Positions 9,523 through 17,028 of a stretch of DNA of 64,000 nt are shown one piece after another; the first letter of the stretch is position 1, and each line of letters opens with the position of its first letter. The stretch comes from an uncultured Oscillospiraceae bacterium (GTDB lineage: Bacteria; Bacillota; Clostridia; Oscillospirales; Oscillospiraceae). The position numbers were made by a program, and so were the translations under genes. The notes below the pieces were generated by a model. The model had not been told where the DNA came from. It ran no database searches and saw nothing but the letters and a program-made list of their open reading frames with translations. The stretch lies in the NCBI GenBank assembly GCA_949948775.1, contig CATLHC010000003.1, positions 1 through 64,000 on the forward strand. The letters run 5' to 3'.

Positions 9523-10509
9523 ATGGCTGAGACTGTGTTGGAGGTCAAGGACCTCTCCATCACCTTTTTCACCAAGCAGGGGGCGCTGCCCACGGTGGAC
9601 GGCGTGTCCTTCACCCTGGACCGGGGGGAGACCCTGGGCATCGTGGGGGAGTCGGGCTGCGGCAAGAGCATGACCGTCAACGGCATCCTCCAGATGGTGC
9701 CCGCCCCCGGCAGGGTCACCGGCGGCAGCGTGAAGCTGGCCGGGGAGGAGCTGGTGGGCATGAGGGAGAAGGAGCTTTGCAAAAAGCGGGGCCAGGACGT
9801 GGCCATCATCTTCCAGGAGCCCATGACCAGCCTGAACCCCCTCATGACCTGTGGGCGGCAGATCTCCGAGACCATCCAGGCCCACAAAAAGGTGAGCCGG
9901 AGGGAGGCGGACCAGCGCGCCCTGGAACTCATCGAGCTGGTGGGCATCCCCATGCCGGAGAAGATCTTCCACTCCATTCCGGGGCAGCTGTCCGGCGGGA
10001 TGCGCCAGCGCATCGTCATCGCCATGGCCCTGTGCAACAACCCCGGCGTGCTCATCTGCGACGAGCCCACCACCGCCCTGGACGTGACGGTCCAGGCCCA
10101 GATTCTGGGCCTCATCAACGAGCTGAAGGAGAAGTTCGGCACCGCCGTCATCTTCATCACCCACGACCTGGGGGTCATCCGCCAGATGGCGGACAAGGTG
10201 CTGGTGATGTATGTGGGCCAGGCGGTGGAGCAGGTGGACGCCAAGGAGCTGTTCGACAATCCCCTCCACCCCTATACCCAGGGGCTGATGCGCTGCATCC
10301 CCGGCATGGACGGTGGGGACGGCGATCTGCATGTCATCGACGGTTCGGTGCCCATGCTGTACGATCTGCCAAAGGGCTGCCTGTTCGCTCCCCGGTGCCC
10401 CTACGCCGACGACCGGTGCCGCGGGGAGCGCCCTGGCTTTTACGGCGCGGGAGGCCACCGGGTGCGCTGCTTCCGCTGTGAGTCCATGGGAGAGGAGGGG
10501 AGCCGATGA
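9523..10509 (+). CDS. Peptide ABC transporter ATP-binding protein, DppD/OppD family
   Basis: A 328-residue ATPase. Walker A is GESGCGKS, the Q-loop is FQEPMTSLNP, the signature is LSGGMRQR, Walker B is VLICDEPTTALD and the switch is ITHDLG. The C-terminal domain has CLFAPRCPYADDRC, the cysteine cluster typical of oligopeptide ATPases. It starts 9 bp after the permease stop and overlaps the next ATPase by 4 bp. Confidence 0.95.
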   Translation: MAETVLEVKDLSITFFTKQGALPTVDGVSFTLDRGETLGIVGESGCGKSMTVNGILQMVPAPGRVTGGSVKLAGEELVGMREKELCKKRGQDVAIIFQEPMTSLNPLMTCGRQISETIQAHKKVSRREADQRALELIELVGIPMPEKIFHSIPGQLSGGMRQRIVIAMALCNNPGVLICDEPTTALDVTVQAQILGLINELKEKFGTAVIFITHDLGVIRQMADKVLVMYVGQAVEQVDAKELFDNPLHPYTQGLMRCIPGMDGGDGDLHVIDGSVPMLYDLPKGCLFAPRCPYADDRCRGERPGFYGAGGHRVRCFRCESMGEEGSR

Positions 10510-11495
10510 GCCGGCCTGTTTTGAAGGTGGAGCACCTGAAAAAGTATTATCCCATCCGCAAAGGGGCCTTTTCCAAGGAGAAAACGGTGGTCAAAGCCTG
10601 CGACGACGTGAGCTTCGAGCTGTACACAGGGGAGACCCTGGGCATTGTGGGCGAGTCGGGCTGCGGCAAGACCACCACCATCCAGTCGGTGATCCGGCTC
10701 ATCGAGCCCACCGACGGCACCATCCTGCTCAATGGGGAGGATTTCCGGGCCATGCGGGGAGAGGAGCTGAAGCAGGCCCGGCAGAAGCTGAAGCTCATCT
10801 TCCAGGACCCCTACTCCAGCCTGAACCCCCGGATGACGGTGAAGGAGATCATCTCCGAACCCTTGGAGATCGCCGGGGTGTGCCCGGACAGGGCCGAGCG
10901 GGACCGCCGGGTGTTGGAGACCATGGAGCAGGTGGGGCTGGACCCCTCCTACGTCAACCGCTACCCCCACGAGTTCTCCGGCGGCCAGCGCCAGCGCATC
11001 GGCATCGCCCGGGCCATCGTCCTGCGGCCCGACGTGGTCATCTGCGACGAGCCGGTGTCCGCCCTGGATGTGTCCATCCAGGCCAAGATCATCAACCTGC
11101 TGCGTCAGTTTCAGCGGGAGCTGGACCTGGCCTATATCTTCATCAGCCACGACTTGGGCGTGGTGCGCCACATCGCCCACCGGGTGCTGGTGATGTACCT
11201 GGGCCGGGTGGTGGAGGAGGGGGAGAGCAAGGAGCTGTTTGCCCGTCCCCTGCACCCCTACACCCAGGCCCTGCTGGCCAGCGTGCCCCGGATGGACGCC
11301 GAGGGGAAGCCCGCCCCCGCTCTCCAGGGGGACGTGCCCAGCCCGGCGGACCCGCCTTCGGGCTGCCTGTTCCACACCCGCTGCCCCTATGCCCAGGAGA
11401 TGTGCGCCGCGCATGCCCCGGAGCTGCGAGAGGTGTCGGCGGGCCACAAATGTGCCTGCCACTTCGCGGGCGGGCTGCCCTCAAAGGGCGAATAG
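10506..11495 (+). CDS. Peptide ABC transporter ATP-binding protein, DppF/OppF family
   Basis: A 329-residue ATPase overlapping the DppD-like gene by ATGA. Walker A is GESGCGKTT, the Q-loop is FQDPYSSLNPRMT, the signature is FSGGQRQR, Walker B is VVICDEPVSALD and the switch is ISHDLG. The C-terminal cysteine segment is CLFHTRCPYAQEMC. It completes the second transporter. A peptidase gene follows 12 bp later, apparently in the same operon. Confidence 0.95.
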   Translation: MSRPVLKVEHLKKYYPIRKGAFSKEKTVVKACDDVSFELYTGETLGIVGESGCGKTTTIQSVIRLIEPTDGTILLNGEDFRAMRGEELKQARQKLKLIFQDPYSSLNPRMTVKEIISEPLEIAGVCPDRAERDRRVLETMEQVGLDPSYVNRYPHEFSGGQRQRIGIARAIVLRPDVVICDEPVSALDVSIQAKIINLLRQFQRELDLAYIFISHDLGVVRHIAHRVLVMYLGRVVEEGESKELFARPLHPYTQALLASVPRMDAEGKPAPALQGDVPSPADPPSGCLFHTRCPYAQEMCAAHAPELREVSAGHKCACHFAGGLPSKGE

Positions 11496-11507
11496 GAGGT
11501 AATTGTC

Positions 11508-12584
11508 ATGAAATTTGACCGCGCTCAGCTGGAGCGGGACTTCCGGGCCATGATCGGCCCACTGTGCGAGGCGGTGGCCCCCACCGGCTTTGAGGACGAG
11601 GCGGAGGCACTGGTGCGCACCCTGCTGGCGGACACCGGCCTGAGCTTCGAGACGGATAACCTGCACAACCTCATCGTTCACCGCCCCGGCAGGGGGCCCA
11701 AGGTGGCGGTGGTGGCCCACCTGGACGAGATCGGTCTCATCGTCCGCCACATCGACGACCGGGGCTTTTTGTGGATCGAGACCCTGGCCGGGGTTCAGCC
11801 CCAGCAGCTGTTCGGCAAGCATGTGGTCGTCAAGACGGAGACGGGCCATGTGGACGGCCTGGTCAACCACATCCACCCCGGGCGGCCCGCCCCCTGCAAC
11901 CACATGCCCCAGACCCTGGGCGACTTCTTTGTGGACGTGGGCGCCTCCAGCCGGGCCGAGGCGGAGGAGCTGGGCGTCGAGGTGGGCAATCCTATCTCCA
12001 TCCAGTACCCCACCCTGTTTTTGGGCAAGGGGGGCAAAATGGTGGCGGGCAAGGCCCTGGACGACCGGGCCTGCGTGTATCAGCTCATCGAGCTGACCCG
12101 CCTGCTGGCGGACGATCCCGAGGGTCCCGACTTCTACGCCGTCTTCTCCACCCAGGAGGAGACCGGGGGCCGAGGGGCCATCGTGGCGGCGGACAACCTG
12201 CGGCCCGACATGGTCATCGCCCTGGATATGTCTTTGTCCACCGACCTGCCCGCCTTCCCTGACCGGGGCTTCATCAACCGCTTGGGGGACGGCGCGTCCA
12301 TCAAAGTGCTGGACCGCTCCAAGGGCGCGGCCTGCGGCCTCATCGCCGACCGGGACATGGTCCGGGGGATGAAAGCGGTGGCCCGGGAGCGGAACATTCC
12401 CTATCAGATCGAGGCGTACACCGCCGGGGCCACCGACGCCAGCGTCATGCAGACCCGGGGCGGCGGCATCCGCTGTGGCGGCATCCAGATCCCCATGCGG
12501 TACGTCCACAGCTATGAGGCGGCGGCGGTGTCCGACATTTTGGACAGCCTGGAGCTGCTGTACTTCTACGTGCGGGGGCTTTAA
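11508..12584 (+). CDS. M42 family metallo-aminopeptidase
   Basis: A 358-residue cytosolic enzyme of the M42 (glutamyl aminopeptidase/FrvX/PepA-like) family. Predicted dinuclear metal ligands are all visible: H71 in AHLDEIG, D185 in GKALDDR, E217-E218 in STQEETGGRG (catalytic Glu plus ligand), D240 in ALDMS and H334 in YVHSYE. M42 enzymes are dodecameric and remove N-terminal residues from short peptides. As the last gene of the T-box peptide operon it probably trims imported peptides to free amino acids. Function at family level is firm; substrate choice is not known. Confidence 0.9.
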   Translation: MKFDRAQLERDFRAMIGPLCEAVAPTGFEDEAEALVRTLLADTGLSFETDNLHNLIVHRPGRGPKVAVVAHLDEIGLIVRHIDDRGFLWIETLAGVQPQQLFGKHVVVKTETGHVDGLVNHIHPGRPAPCNHMPQTLGDFFVDVGASSRAEAEELGVEVGNPISIQYPTLFLGKGGKMVAGKALDDRACVYQLIELTRLLADDPEGPDFYAVFSTQEETGGRGAIVAADNLRPDMVIALDMSLSTDLPAFPDRGFINRLGDGASIKVLDRSKGAACGLIADRDMVRGMKAVARERNIPYQIEAYTAGATDASVMQTRGGGIRCGGIQIPMRYVHSYEAAAVSDILDSLELLYFYVRGL

Positions 12585-12595
12585 TCCTCCGACCG

Positions 12596-12642
12596 CCTGA
12601 CAAGACCCGTCCGCACAGAATGTGCGGGCGGGTCTTGTCAGG
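12596..12642 (+). terminator. Long hairpin ending the peptide operon
   Basis: A 22-bp stem with one G-U pair and a GAA loop. No T run follows, but T-rich bases lie within the 3' arm. It is probably a terminator or end-protecting structure. Confidence 0.65.
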
Positions 12643-12697
12643 CTTGACGATAGGACAGGGCTAATTTTGCCTGATGAAAATTTTTGCAGATTAGCCA

Positions 12698-12726
12698 TTG
12701 ACAGGGGAGAAGAGGCGCGGTATAAT
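12698..12726 (+). promoter_or_regulatory. Consensus sigma-A promoter of cysK
   Basis: TTGACA (12698-12703), a 17-bp spacer and TATAAT (12721-12726): both boxes match consensus exactly. The 5' leader is about 115 nt. Confidence 0.9.
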
Positions 12727-12732
12727 CCGTAC

Positions 12733-12755
12733 AAACCTATTAAATGAGTTGGTTT
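12733..12755 (+). promoter_or_regulatory. Imperfect palindrome at the cysK transcription start
   Basis: AAACC and GGTTT flank an AT-rich centre, with 7 of 10 half-site positions matching. Its place at +1 suggests a repressor operator, for instance an Rrf2/CymR-type sulfur regulator. The regulator is a guess from position only. Confidence 0.35.
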
Positions 12756-12757
12756 AT

Positions 12758-12835
12758 ATGAAGGCGAAAAGCGGATACTTTCGAGATCGGCCTTGTGTCA
12801 TCAAGGGCCTGACGTGGATCGTGATATTTGATTGA
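12758..12835 (+). other. Possible 25-codon leader reading frame before cysK
   Basis: An ATG-initiated frame of 25 codons with one Cys codon ends in a TGA at 12833-12835, overlapping the cysK ribosome site. Its own ribosome site is poor. It may be chance; if real it would couple translation to cysK. Confidence 0.2.
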
Positions 12836-12848
12836 GGAGGACGTCATC

Positions 12849-13781
12849 ATGAGCAGAATTTACACTTCCGCCGACCAGTTGATCGGCCGCACCCCTCTGC
12901 TGGAGCTGACCCACATGGAAAAGGCGGAAGGCCTCCAGGCCCGCGTCCTGGCCAAGCTGGAGTATTTCAACCCCGCGGGCAGTGTGAAGGACCGCGTGGC
13001 CAAGGCCATGATCGACGAGGCTGAGACCAGGGGCGCGCTGAAGCCTGGCTCGGTGATCATCGAGCCCACTTCCGGCAACACTGGCATCGGCCTGGCCTCT
13101 GTGGCCGCCGCCCGGGGCTATCGCGTCATCATCGTCATGCCCGAGACCATGAGCGTGGAGCGCCGCCAGCTGATGAAAGCCTACGGCGCGGAGTTGGTGC
13201 TCAGTGAGGGGGTCCGCGGTATGACCGGGGCCATCGCCAAGGCCGACGAGCTGGCCTGTGAGATTCCCAACAGCTTCATCCCCGGCCAGTTTGTCAACCC
13301 GGCCAACCCCGCCGCCCACAGGGCAACCACCGGCCCGGAGATATGGGAGGACACCGACGGCCGGGTGGACATTTTCGTGGCCGGTGTGGGCACCGGCGGC
13401 ACCATCACCGGCGTGGGCGAGTACCTGAAGGAGCACAACCCAAACGTCAGGGTGGTGGCGGTGGAACCCGCCTCCTCCCCGGTGCTGAGCTGCGGGACCG
13501 CCGGTTCCCATAAGATTCAGGGCATCGGCGCGGGCTTTGTACCCGAGGTGCTGAACACCAGCCTGTATGACGAGGTCATCGCCGTGGAAGACGAGGACGC
13601 TTTCGCCGCCGTCAGGCAGATGGGCCGGGCCGAGGGCGTGCTGGTGGGCATCTCCTCCGGCGCGGCGGTGTGGGCCGCCGTCCAGCTGGCCAAGCGGTCG
13701 GAGAACAAGGGCAAGACCATCGTGGCCCTGCTGCCCGACACCGGCGACCGCTACCTGTCCACCCCGCTGTTCGCGGACTAA
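12849..13781 (+). CDS. cysK: Cysteine synthase A (O-acetylserine sulfhydrylase)
   Basis: A 310-residue PLP enzyme that makes cysteine from O-acetylserine and sulfide. The PLP lysine is K47 in SVKDRVA. PTSGNTG (73-79) is the substrate/asparagine loop, GTGGTITG the phosphate-binding loop, and [13 protein letters not shown] the C-terminal signature. ATG 12849 follows GAGGAGG by 8 nt. It is monocistronic, with a consensus promoter upstream and a terminator 30 bp after the stop. No cysE is adjacent. CysM or a cystathionine beta-synthase-like role is less likely because the motifs and length match CysK. Confidence 0.95.
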   Translation: MSRIYTSADQLIGRTPLLELTHMEKAEGLQARVLAKLEYFNPAGSVKDRVAKAMIDEAETRGALKPGSVIIEPTSGNTGIGLASVAAARGYRVIIVMPETMSVERRQLMKAYGAELVLSEGVRGMTGAIAKADELACEIPNSFIPGQFVNPANPAAHRATTGPEIWEDTDGRVDIFVAGVGTGGTITGVGEYLKEHNPNVRVVAVEPASSPVLSCGTAGSHKIQGIGAGFVPEVLNTSLYDEVIAVEDEDAFAAVRQMGRAEGVLVGISSGAAVWAAVQLAKRSENKGKTIVALLPDTGDRYLSTPLFAD

Positions 13782-13810
13782 AACGAAAGAGGCGTTTTGC
13801 CGTGTGAAAA

Positions 13811-13842
13811 GCCCCCTCCCAACTGGGAGGGGGCGCTTTTTT
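13811..13842 (+). terminator. Bidirectional terminator between cysK and blaR-like gene
   Basis: A 10-bp stem GCCCCCTCCC / GGGAGGGGGC with loop AACT. T6 follows on the plus strand and T4 on the minus strand, so it serves both convergent genes. Confidence 0.9.
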
Positions 13843-13846
13843 ACGC

Positions 13847-16435
13847 TCAATGGACGGTGGAGATGTAGGTGTAGGTGTCGTCGCTCTGGACAAAGCGGAA
13901 GCCTGTGGTCTCGAAGCCGCTGCCGGTGAAGCGCAGCGTCCAGACGGCGATCTGGTCGGTGGTGAAGGGGTTGACGGGCATTGCCAGATCGAAGGTGCCG
14001 TCGTCGTTGAAGTAGTAGTTCATGGAGTATTCGTAGGTCTCGGCGGTGAAGCCGTACTGCTGGACGTTCTCCCACTCGGCCTGGCCGAATCGGATCTCTG
14101 CGCTGTCCCACAGGTAGGATATGGTGGCGGTGTGTTTGTCCTCGTCCAAAGTTACGGTGCAGTTTTGGTTGAAGTCGTTCATCAGCGGCTCCCAGTCGTG
14201 GACGTAGGCGGCCACGGGGTCGGCGTCCAGATTGTAGGCCGTCAGCTGGTATTCCTGGTCCGTTCCGCCCTGGAACAGGTGGGTGATGACGGCGAAGGCG
14301 CCGTCGTAGGTGCCCTTTCCGTTGCCGCTGCCCCATAGCCGCATCAGCTGGGGTGCCCTGCCGTCGTGGGTCTGAGGTCCACCGTAGTAGCAGGCCCGGT
14401 AGGGAAATACCTGAGTAAGCTCGCCGTCGATTTGGAACATGGTTTCTGCGCCGCGGTCCCGGGTGAACATCCACAGGGGCTGATTGGGCAGCTGGCCCAC
14501 CAGATACCACTGTTCAGGGTCCTCGGGGACGTCCTCATGGGAGGTGACCAGGGTGTAGTCCAGGCCGTCGATGTAGCTGGGCATGGCGGGGTCCGGAGCG
14601 GTCTGCGAGTCCAGGGTAAAGGACTCCACGCCGTCGGTGGACAGCACCTGCTCCATGGCATAGGTCCGGATGGCGTCGAAGGCGTTGTGGAAGGGTTCCG
14701 CGTCGTCCGGCGAGTAATAGCGAACATCGGTGGCATATAGAATGGCGTAATAGGTGCCGCCGCTCCGGGCGAAGACCTCAGAACCGCCGGTGTTCCGGTA
14801 TTCGTCAAGCTCCGCCTGGGACATCTCATTCACCCGCAGCAGGAAGCCCAGCCCGCTGTTGTCCTTGTTCGTCCAGTCCCGGTTCATCCAGTAGGTGACC
14901 AGGGTGGGGGAATCGCTGTGGCCGGGGCCGGTGACCACATCGGCCTGTAATTCCAGTGGGACGTTGTTCAGCCGCGCCCGCAAGGTGCCCTGGCTGGCGT
15001 AGGGCTCCACGCCCTCAGTGGCCAGCACCTGCTCCATGGCGTAGGCCCGGACAGCCTCGAAGGCGTCCATGTACCCGGTCTCGCTCATGGGAGCGCGAGC
15101 GCTGGTGGCTCTGAAGATGACATAGTAGAAGTTATCGTCCTTTGCGAAACAATTCACACCTCCGGTGACTTCAAGATCGGGATAGTACCGCTCAAACTGC
15201 TCCTGGTTCCACTGGTAGACCGTCATCAGCCAGCCCATCCCAATACCGTCGTAGTCGGCCCAGTCACGGTTCATCCAGTATTGCGCCAGAGCCGTAAAGT
15301 CTTTGTTTAGGGTTTCCGTGGGTTCGCTGCCTGAGAGGGCCGCCACATCCGCCTGCAGGTCCTCCGGCACAGCCAGCAGCCGTTCTTGCAGGTTATCCAG
15401 GGTGGCTGCCTCCGAAGACTCCGGCGCACCGGTGAAGGTGCACCCCACGGCGGCGCCCAGCACCAGGACCAGCGCCAGCACCACGGCGAGGGCGGTCTTG
15501 GGCCTGCGGGCGATGAGGCGCACCCGCTGGCGCACCCGGCGCTTTCCTCCGGTCATGGTGGTGGCGGTCTGCATGAGGGAGCAGCGCCCCGCCGCGATCA
15601 TGTCCACCAGGGTCCGGCCGTAGGGGAGGCGCTCCTCTTCCCCCAGGCGGCGGATGGCCCCCGCGTCGCAGGCCAGCTCACAGTCCTGCCTTGAGAGCGC
15701 CGCTGCCCACCACACCAGGGGGTTAAACCAGTACAGGCAGAGACACAGGCACCGCACCAGCGCCCACCAGTGGTCCCGGTGGCGGTAGTGGGTGGTCTCA
15801 TGGGCCAGGACGTGGCGCATACGGTTCTCGTCCCCCGCCGCGACGGGCGTGACATAGACGGCGGGCCGCAGGGTCCCACACAGGCAGGGGGAGGGCAGAG
15901 CGTCCGATACGAACACGGGCAGGCCGCAGGACTGCTCAATTGTGATCAGCTCCGCGCTCCCCAGCCTGCGGCGCAGGCGGGCGTTCACCAGCAGGAACCA
16001 GGCCGCCATCACCAACCCGCCGCCCAGCCACACGGGGCGGGCGTATTTCGCGGCCAGCTCCGCCAGTGTGGGGCCCTGCGCCAACGCGCGGGCCTGCGTG
16101 TCGATGTCCATCAGGTCGCGGGGGGTGAGGTCGGCGGTGTCCACGCCCTGTTTGCGGTACTCCTCAATGACCTGGGCATGGGCCTCGTCGTAGGACTGAA
16201 CCGGGACGGCGGTCCGGCCAATGACCTCCACCACCCGGGTGGGCTCCTGGACCCGCTCCAGCAGGGCCAGGGCGCTGTAGGCGCTGGGGGTCAGCTCCAC
16301 GGGAAGGAGCAGCCGCAGGGCGACGATCAGCCACAGCGCATACTGCAGCCGAGGGTCGATTCTGCCCCGGAGCAGGGGCCGCAGGGCGGCCAGCAGCAGG
16401 ATGAGGATGGACGATGTGATCAAAATCGACTTCAT
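13847..16435 (-). CDS. BlaR1/MecR1-like M56 peptidase sensor with duplicated ectodomain
   Basis: An 862-residue membrane protein. The N-terminal part is the M56 domain: hydrophobic segments near 3-20, 33-48 and 135-150, zinc motif HETTH (212-216) and the third-ligand Glu in DCELACDA (E253). A further membrane segment (about 314-331) leads outside the cell. The ectodomain is not a penicillin-binding serine domain. It has two tandem repeats of about 130 residues (about 346-480 and 481-605), each with RL..VP..LQADV, YWMNRDW, YAMEQVL.T.GVE, then a unique C-terminal part. In BlaR1 systems, signal binding activates the protease, which leads to loss of the BlaI repressor; here the repressor gene overlaps by ATGA. 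The ligand is unknown. Confidence 0.85.
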   Translation of the reverse strand: MKSILITSSILILLLAALRPLLRGRIDPRLQYALWLIVALRLLLPVELTPSAYSALALLERVQEPTRVVEVIGRTAVPVQSYDEAHAQVIEEYRKQGVDTADLTPRDLMDIDTQARALAQGPTLAELAAKYARPVWLGGGLVMAAWFLLVNARLRRRLGSAELITIEQSCGLPVFVSDALPSPCLCGTLRPAVYVTPVAAGDENRMRHVLAHETTHYRHRDHWWALVRCLCLCLYWFNPLVWWAAALSRQDCELACDAGAIRRLGEEERLPYGRTLVDMIAAGRCSLMQTATTMTGGKRRVRQRVRLIARRPKTALAVVLALVLVLGAAVGCTFTGAPESSEAATLDNLQERLLAVPEDLQADVAALSGSEPTETLNKDFTALAQYWMNRDWADYDGIGMGWLMTVYQWNQEQFERYYPDLEVTGGVNCFAKDDNFYYVIFRATSARAPMSETGYMDAFEAVRAYAMEQVLATEGVEPYASQGTLRARLNNVPLELQADVVTGPGHSDSPTLVTYWMNRDWTNKDNSGLGFLLRVNEMSQAELDEYRNTGGSEVFARSGGTYYAILYATDVRYYSPDDAEPFHNAFDAIRTYAMEQVLSTDGVESFTLDSQTAPDPAMPSYIDGLDYTLVTSHEDVPEDPEQWYLVGQLPNQPLWMFTRDRGAETMFQIDGELTQVFPYRACYYGGPQTHDGRAPQLMRLWGSGNGKGTYDGAFAVITHLFQGGTDQEYQLTAYNLDADPVAAYVHDWEPLMNDFNQNCTVTLDEDKHTATISYLWDSAEIRFGQAEWENVQQYGFTAETYEYSMNYYFNDDGTFDLAMPVNPFTTDQIAVWTLRFTGSGFETTGFRFVQSDDTYTYISTVH

Positions 16436-16818
16436 TTTGACTCCTCCTCCGCCTGTTCCAGAATGGCGTATAGCTCGTCGATGTCCGCCTTTGTCAGAGA
16501 GTTTCGGTCCGCCAGAGAGCTGATCAACAGCCCCACGCTGCCCTGAAAGGCCCGCTCCAGCAGGGAATCAGTCTCCGCCGCCGCCGCGTCCTTCCGGGCA
16601 AGCGCCGCCCGGAACACCTTGGTCCGGCCCGACTGTTCGTGGTCGATGAGACCTTTTTCTTCCATCCGGCGTACCATGGTAGTGACGGTGCTTTTGGCCC
16701 AGCCCGCGCTGTCCCGCAGCGCCCGCACCAGCTCCATCAGGGTCTTGGGCCCCGTCCACAGGCACTCCATCACCCGCCATTCGCTGGGGGAGAGGGCGTC
16801 GCGCATTCTTTCTTCCAT
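16432..16818 (-). CDS. BlaI/MecI/CopY family transcriptional repressor
   Basis: A 128-residue winged-helix repressor. LSPSEWRVMECLW and AKSTVTTMVRRMEEKGLIDHEQSGRTKVFRA are the BlaI DNA-binding signature; the C-terminal helix forms dimers and carries the usual cleavage region. It is co-transcribed with the M56 sensor, overlapping it by 4 bp. Two TACnTCTGT-like sites in its own promoter suggest autoregulation. No beta-lactamase lies nearby, so other targets must exist elsewhere or the system regulates only itself in this window. Confidence 0.92.
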   Translation of the reverse strand: MEERMRDALSPSEWRVMECLWTGPKTLMELVRALRDSAGWAKSTVTTMVRRMEEKGLIDHEQSGRTKVFRAALARKDAAAAETDSLLERAFQGSVGLLISSLADRNSLTKADIDELYAILEQAEEESK

Positions 16819-16846
16819 CAGTCTGCACCCTTTCTGTTAAGTTGGT

Positions 16847-16891
16847 TTACTTCTGTAAGCCTACTTTAACACATTGGACTACGTCTGTCAA
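16847..16891 (-). promoter_or_regulatory. blaI promoter with two BlaI-type operators
   Basis: Read on the minus strand: TTGACA (16886-16891), 17-bp spacer, TAAAGT (16863-16868). One operator-like dyad, TTACTTCTGTAA (16847-16858), lies at the start region. A second, GACTACGTCTGTC (16877-16889), overlaps the -35 box. Both share TACnTCTGT, as expected for a BlaI-family repressor. Confidence 0.75.
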
Positions 16892-16914
16892 CCATAAGTT
16901 TCAGCCGATGGTCC

Positions 16915-16943
16915 TGGACGCGGGGGAGGGCCTGTGCTATAAT
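16915..16943 (+). promoter_or_regulatory. Promoter of the hemerythrin-receiver gene
   Basis: TGGACG, 17-bp spacer, TATAAT. The -10 box is perfect; the -35 box matches at 4 of 6. Confidence 0.65.
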
Positions 16944-17028
16944 GATATCAAATACGCCCAATACTGGGGTTTGTGACGAGTATTGAGTAAATGTGAAAAA
17001 TGTGTGTGCGCGTAAAGGAGAAGTTAAA

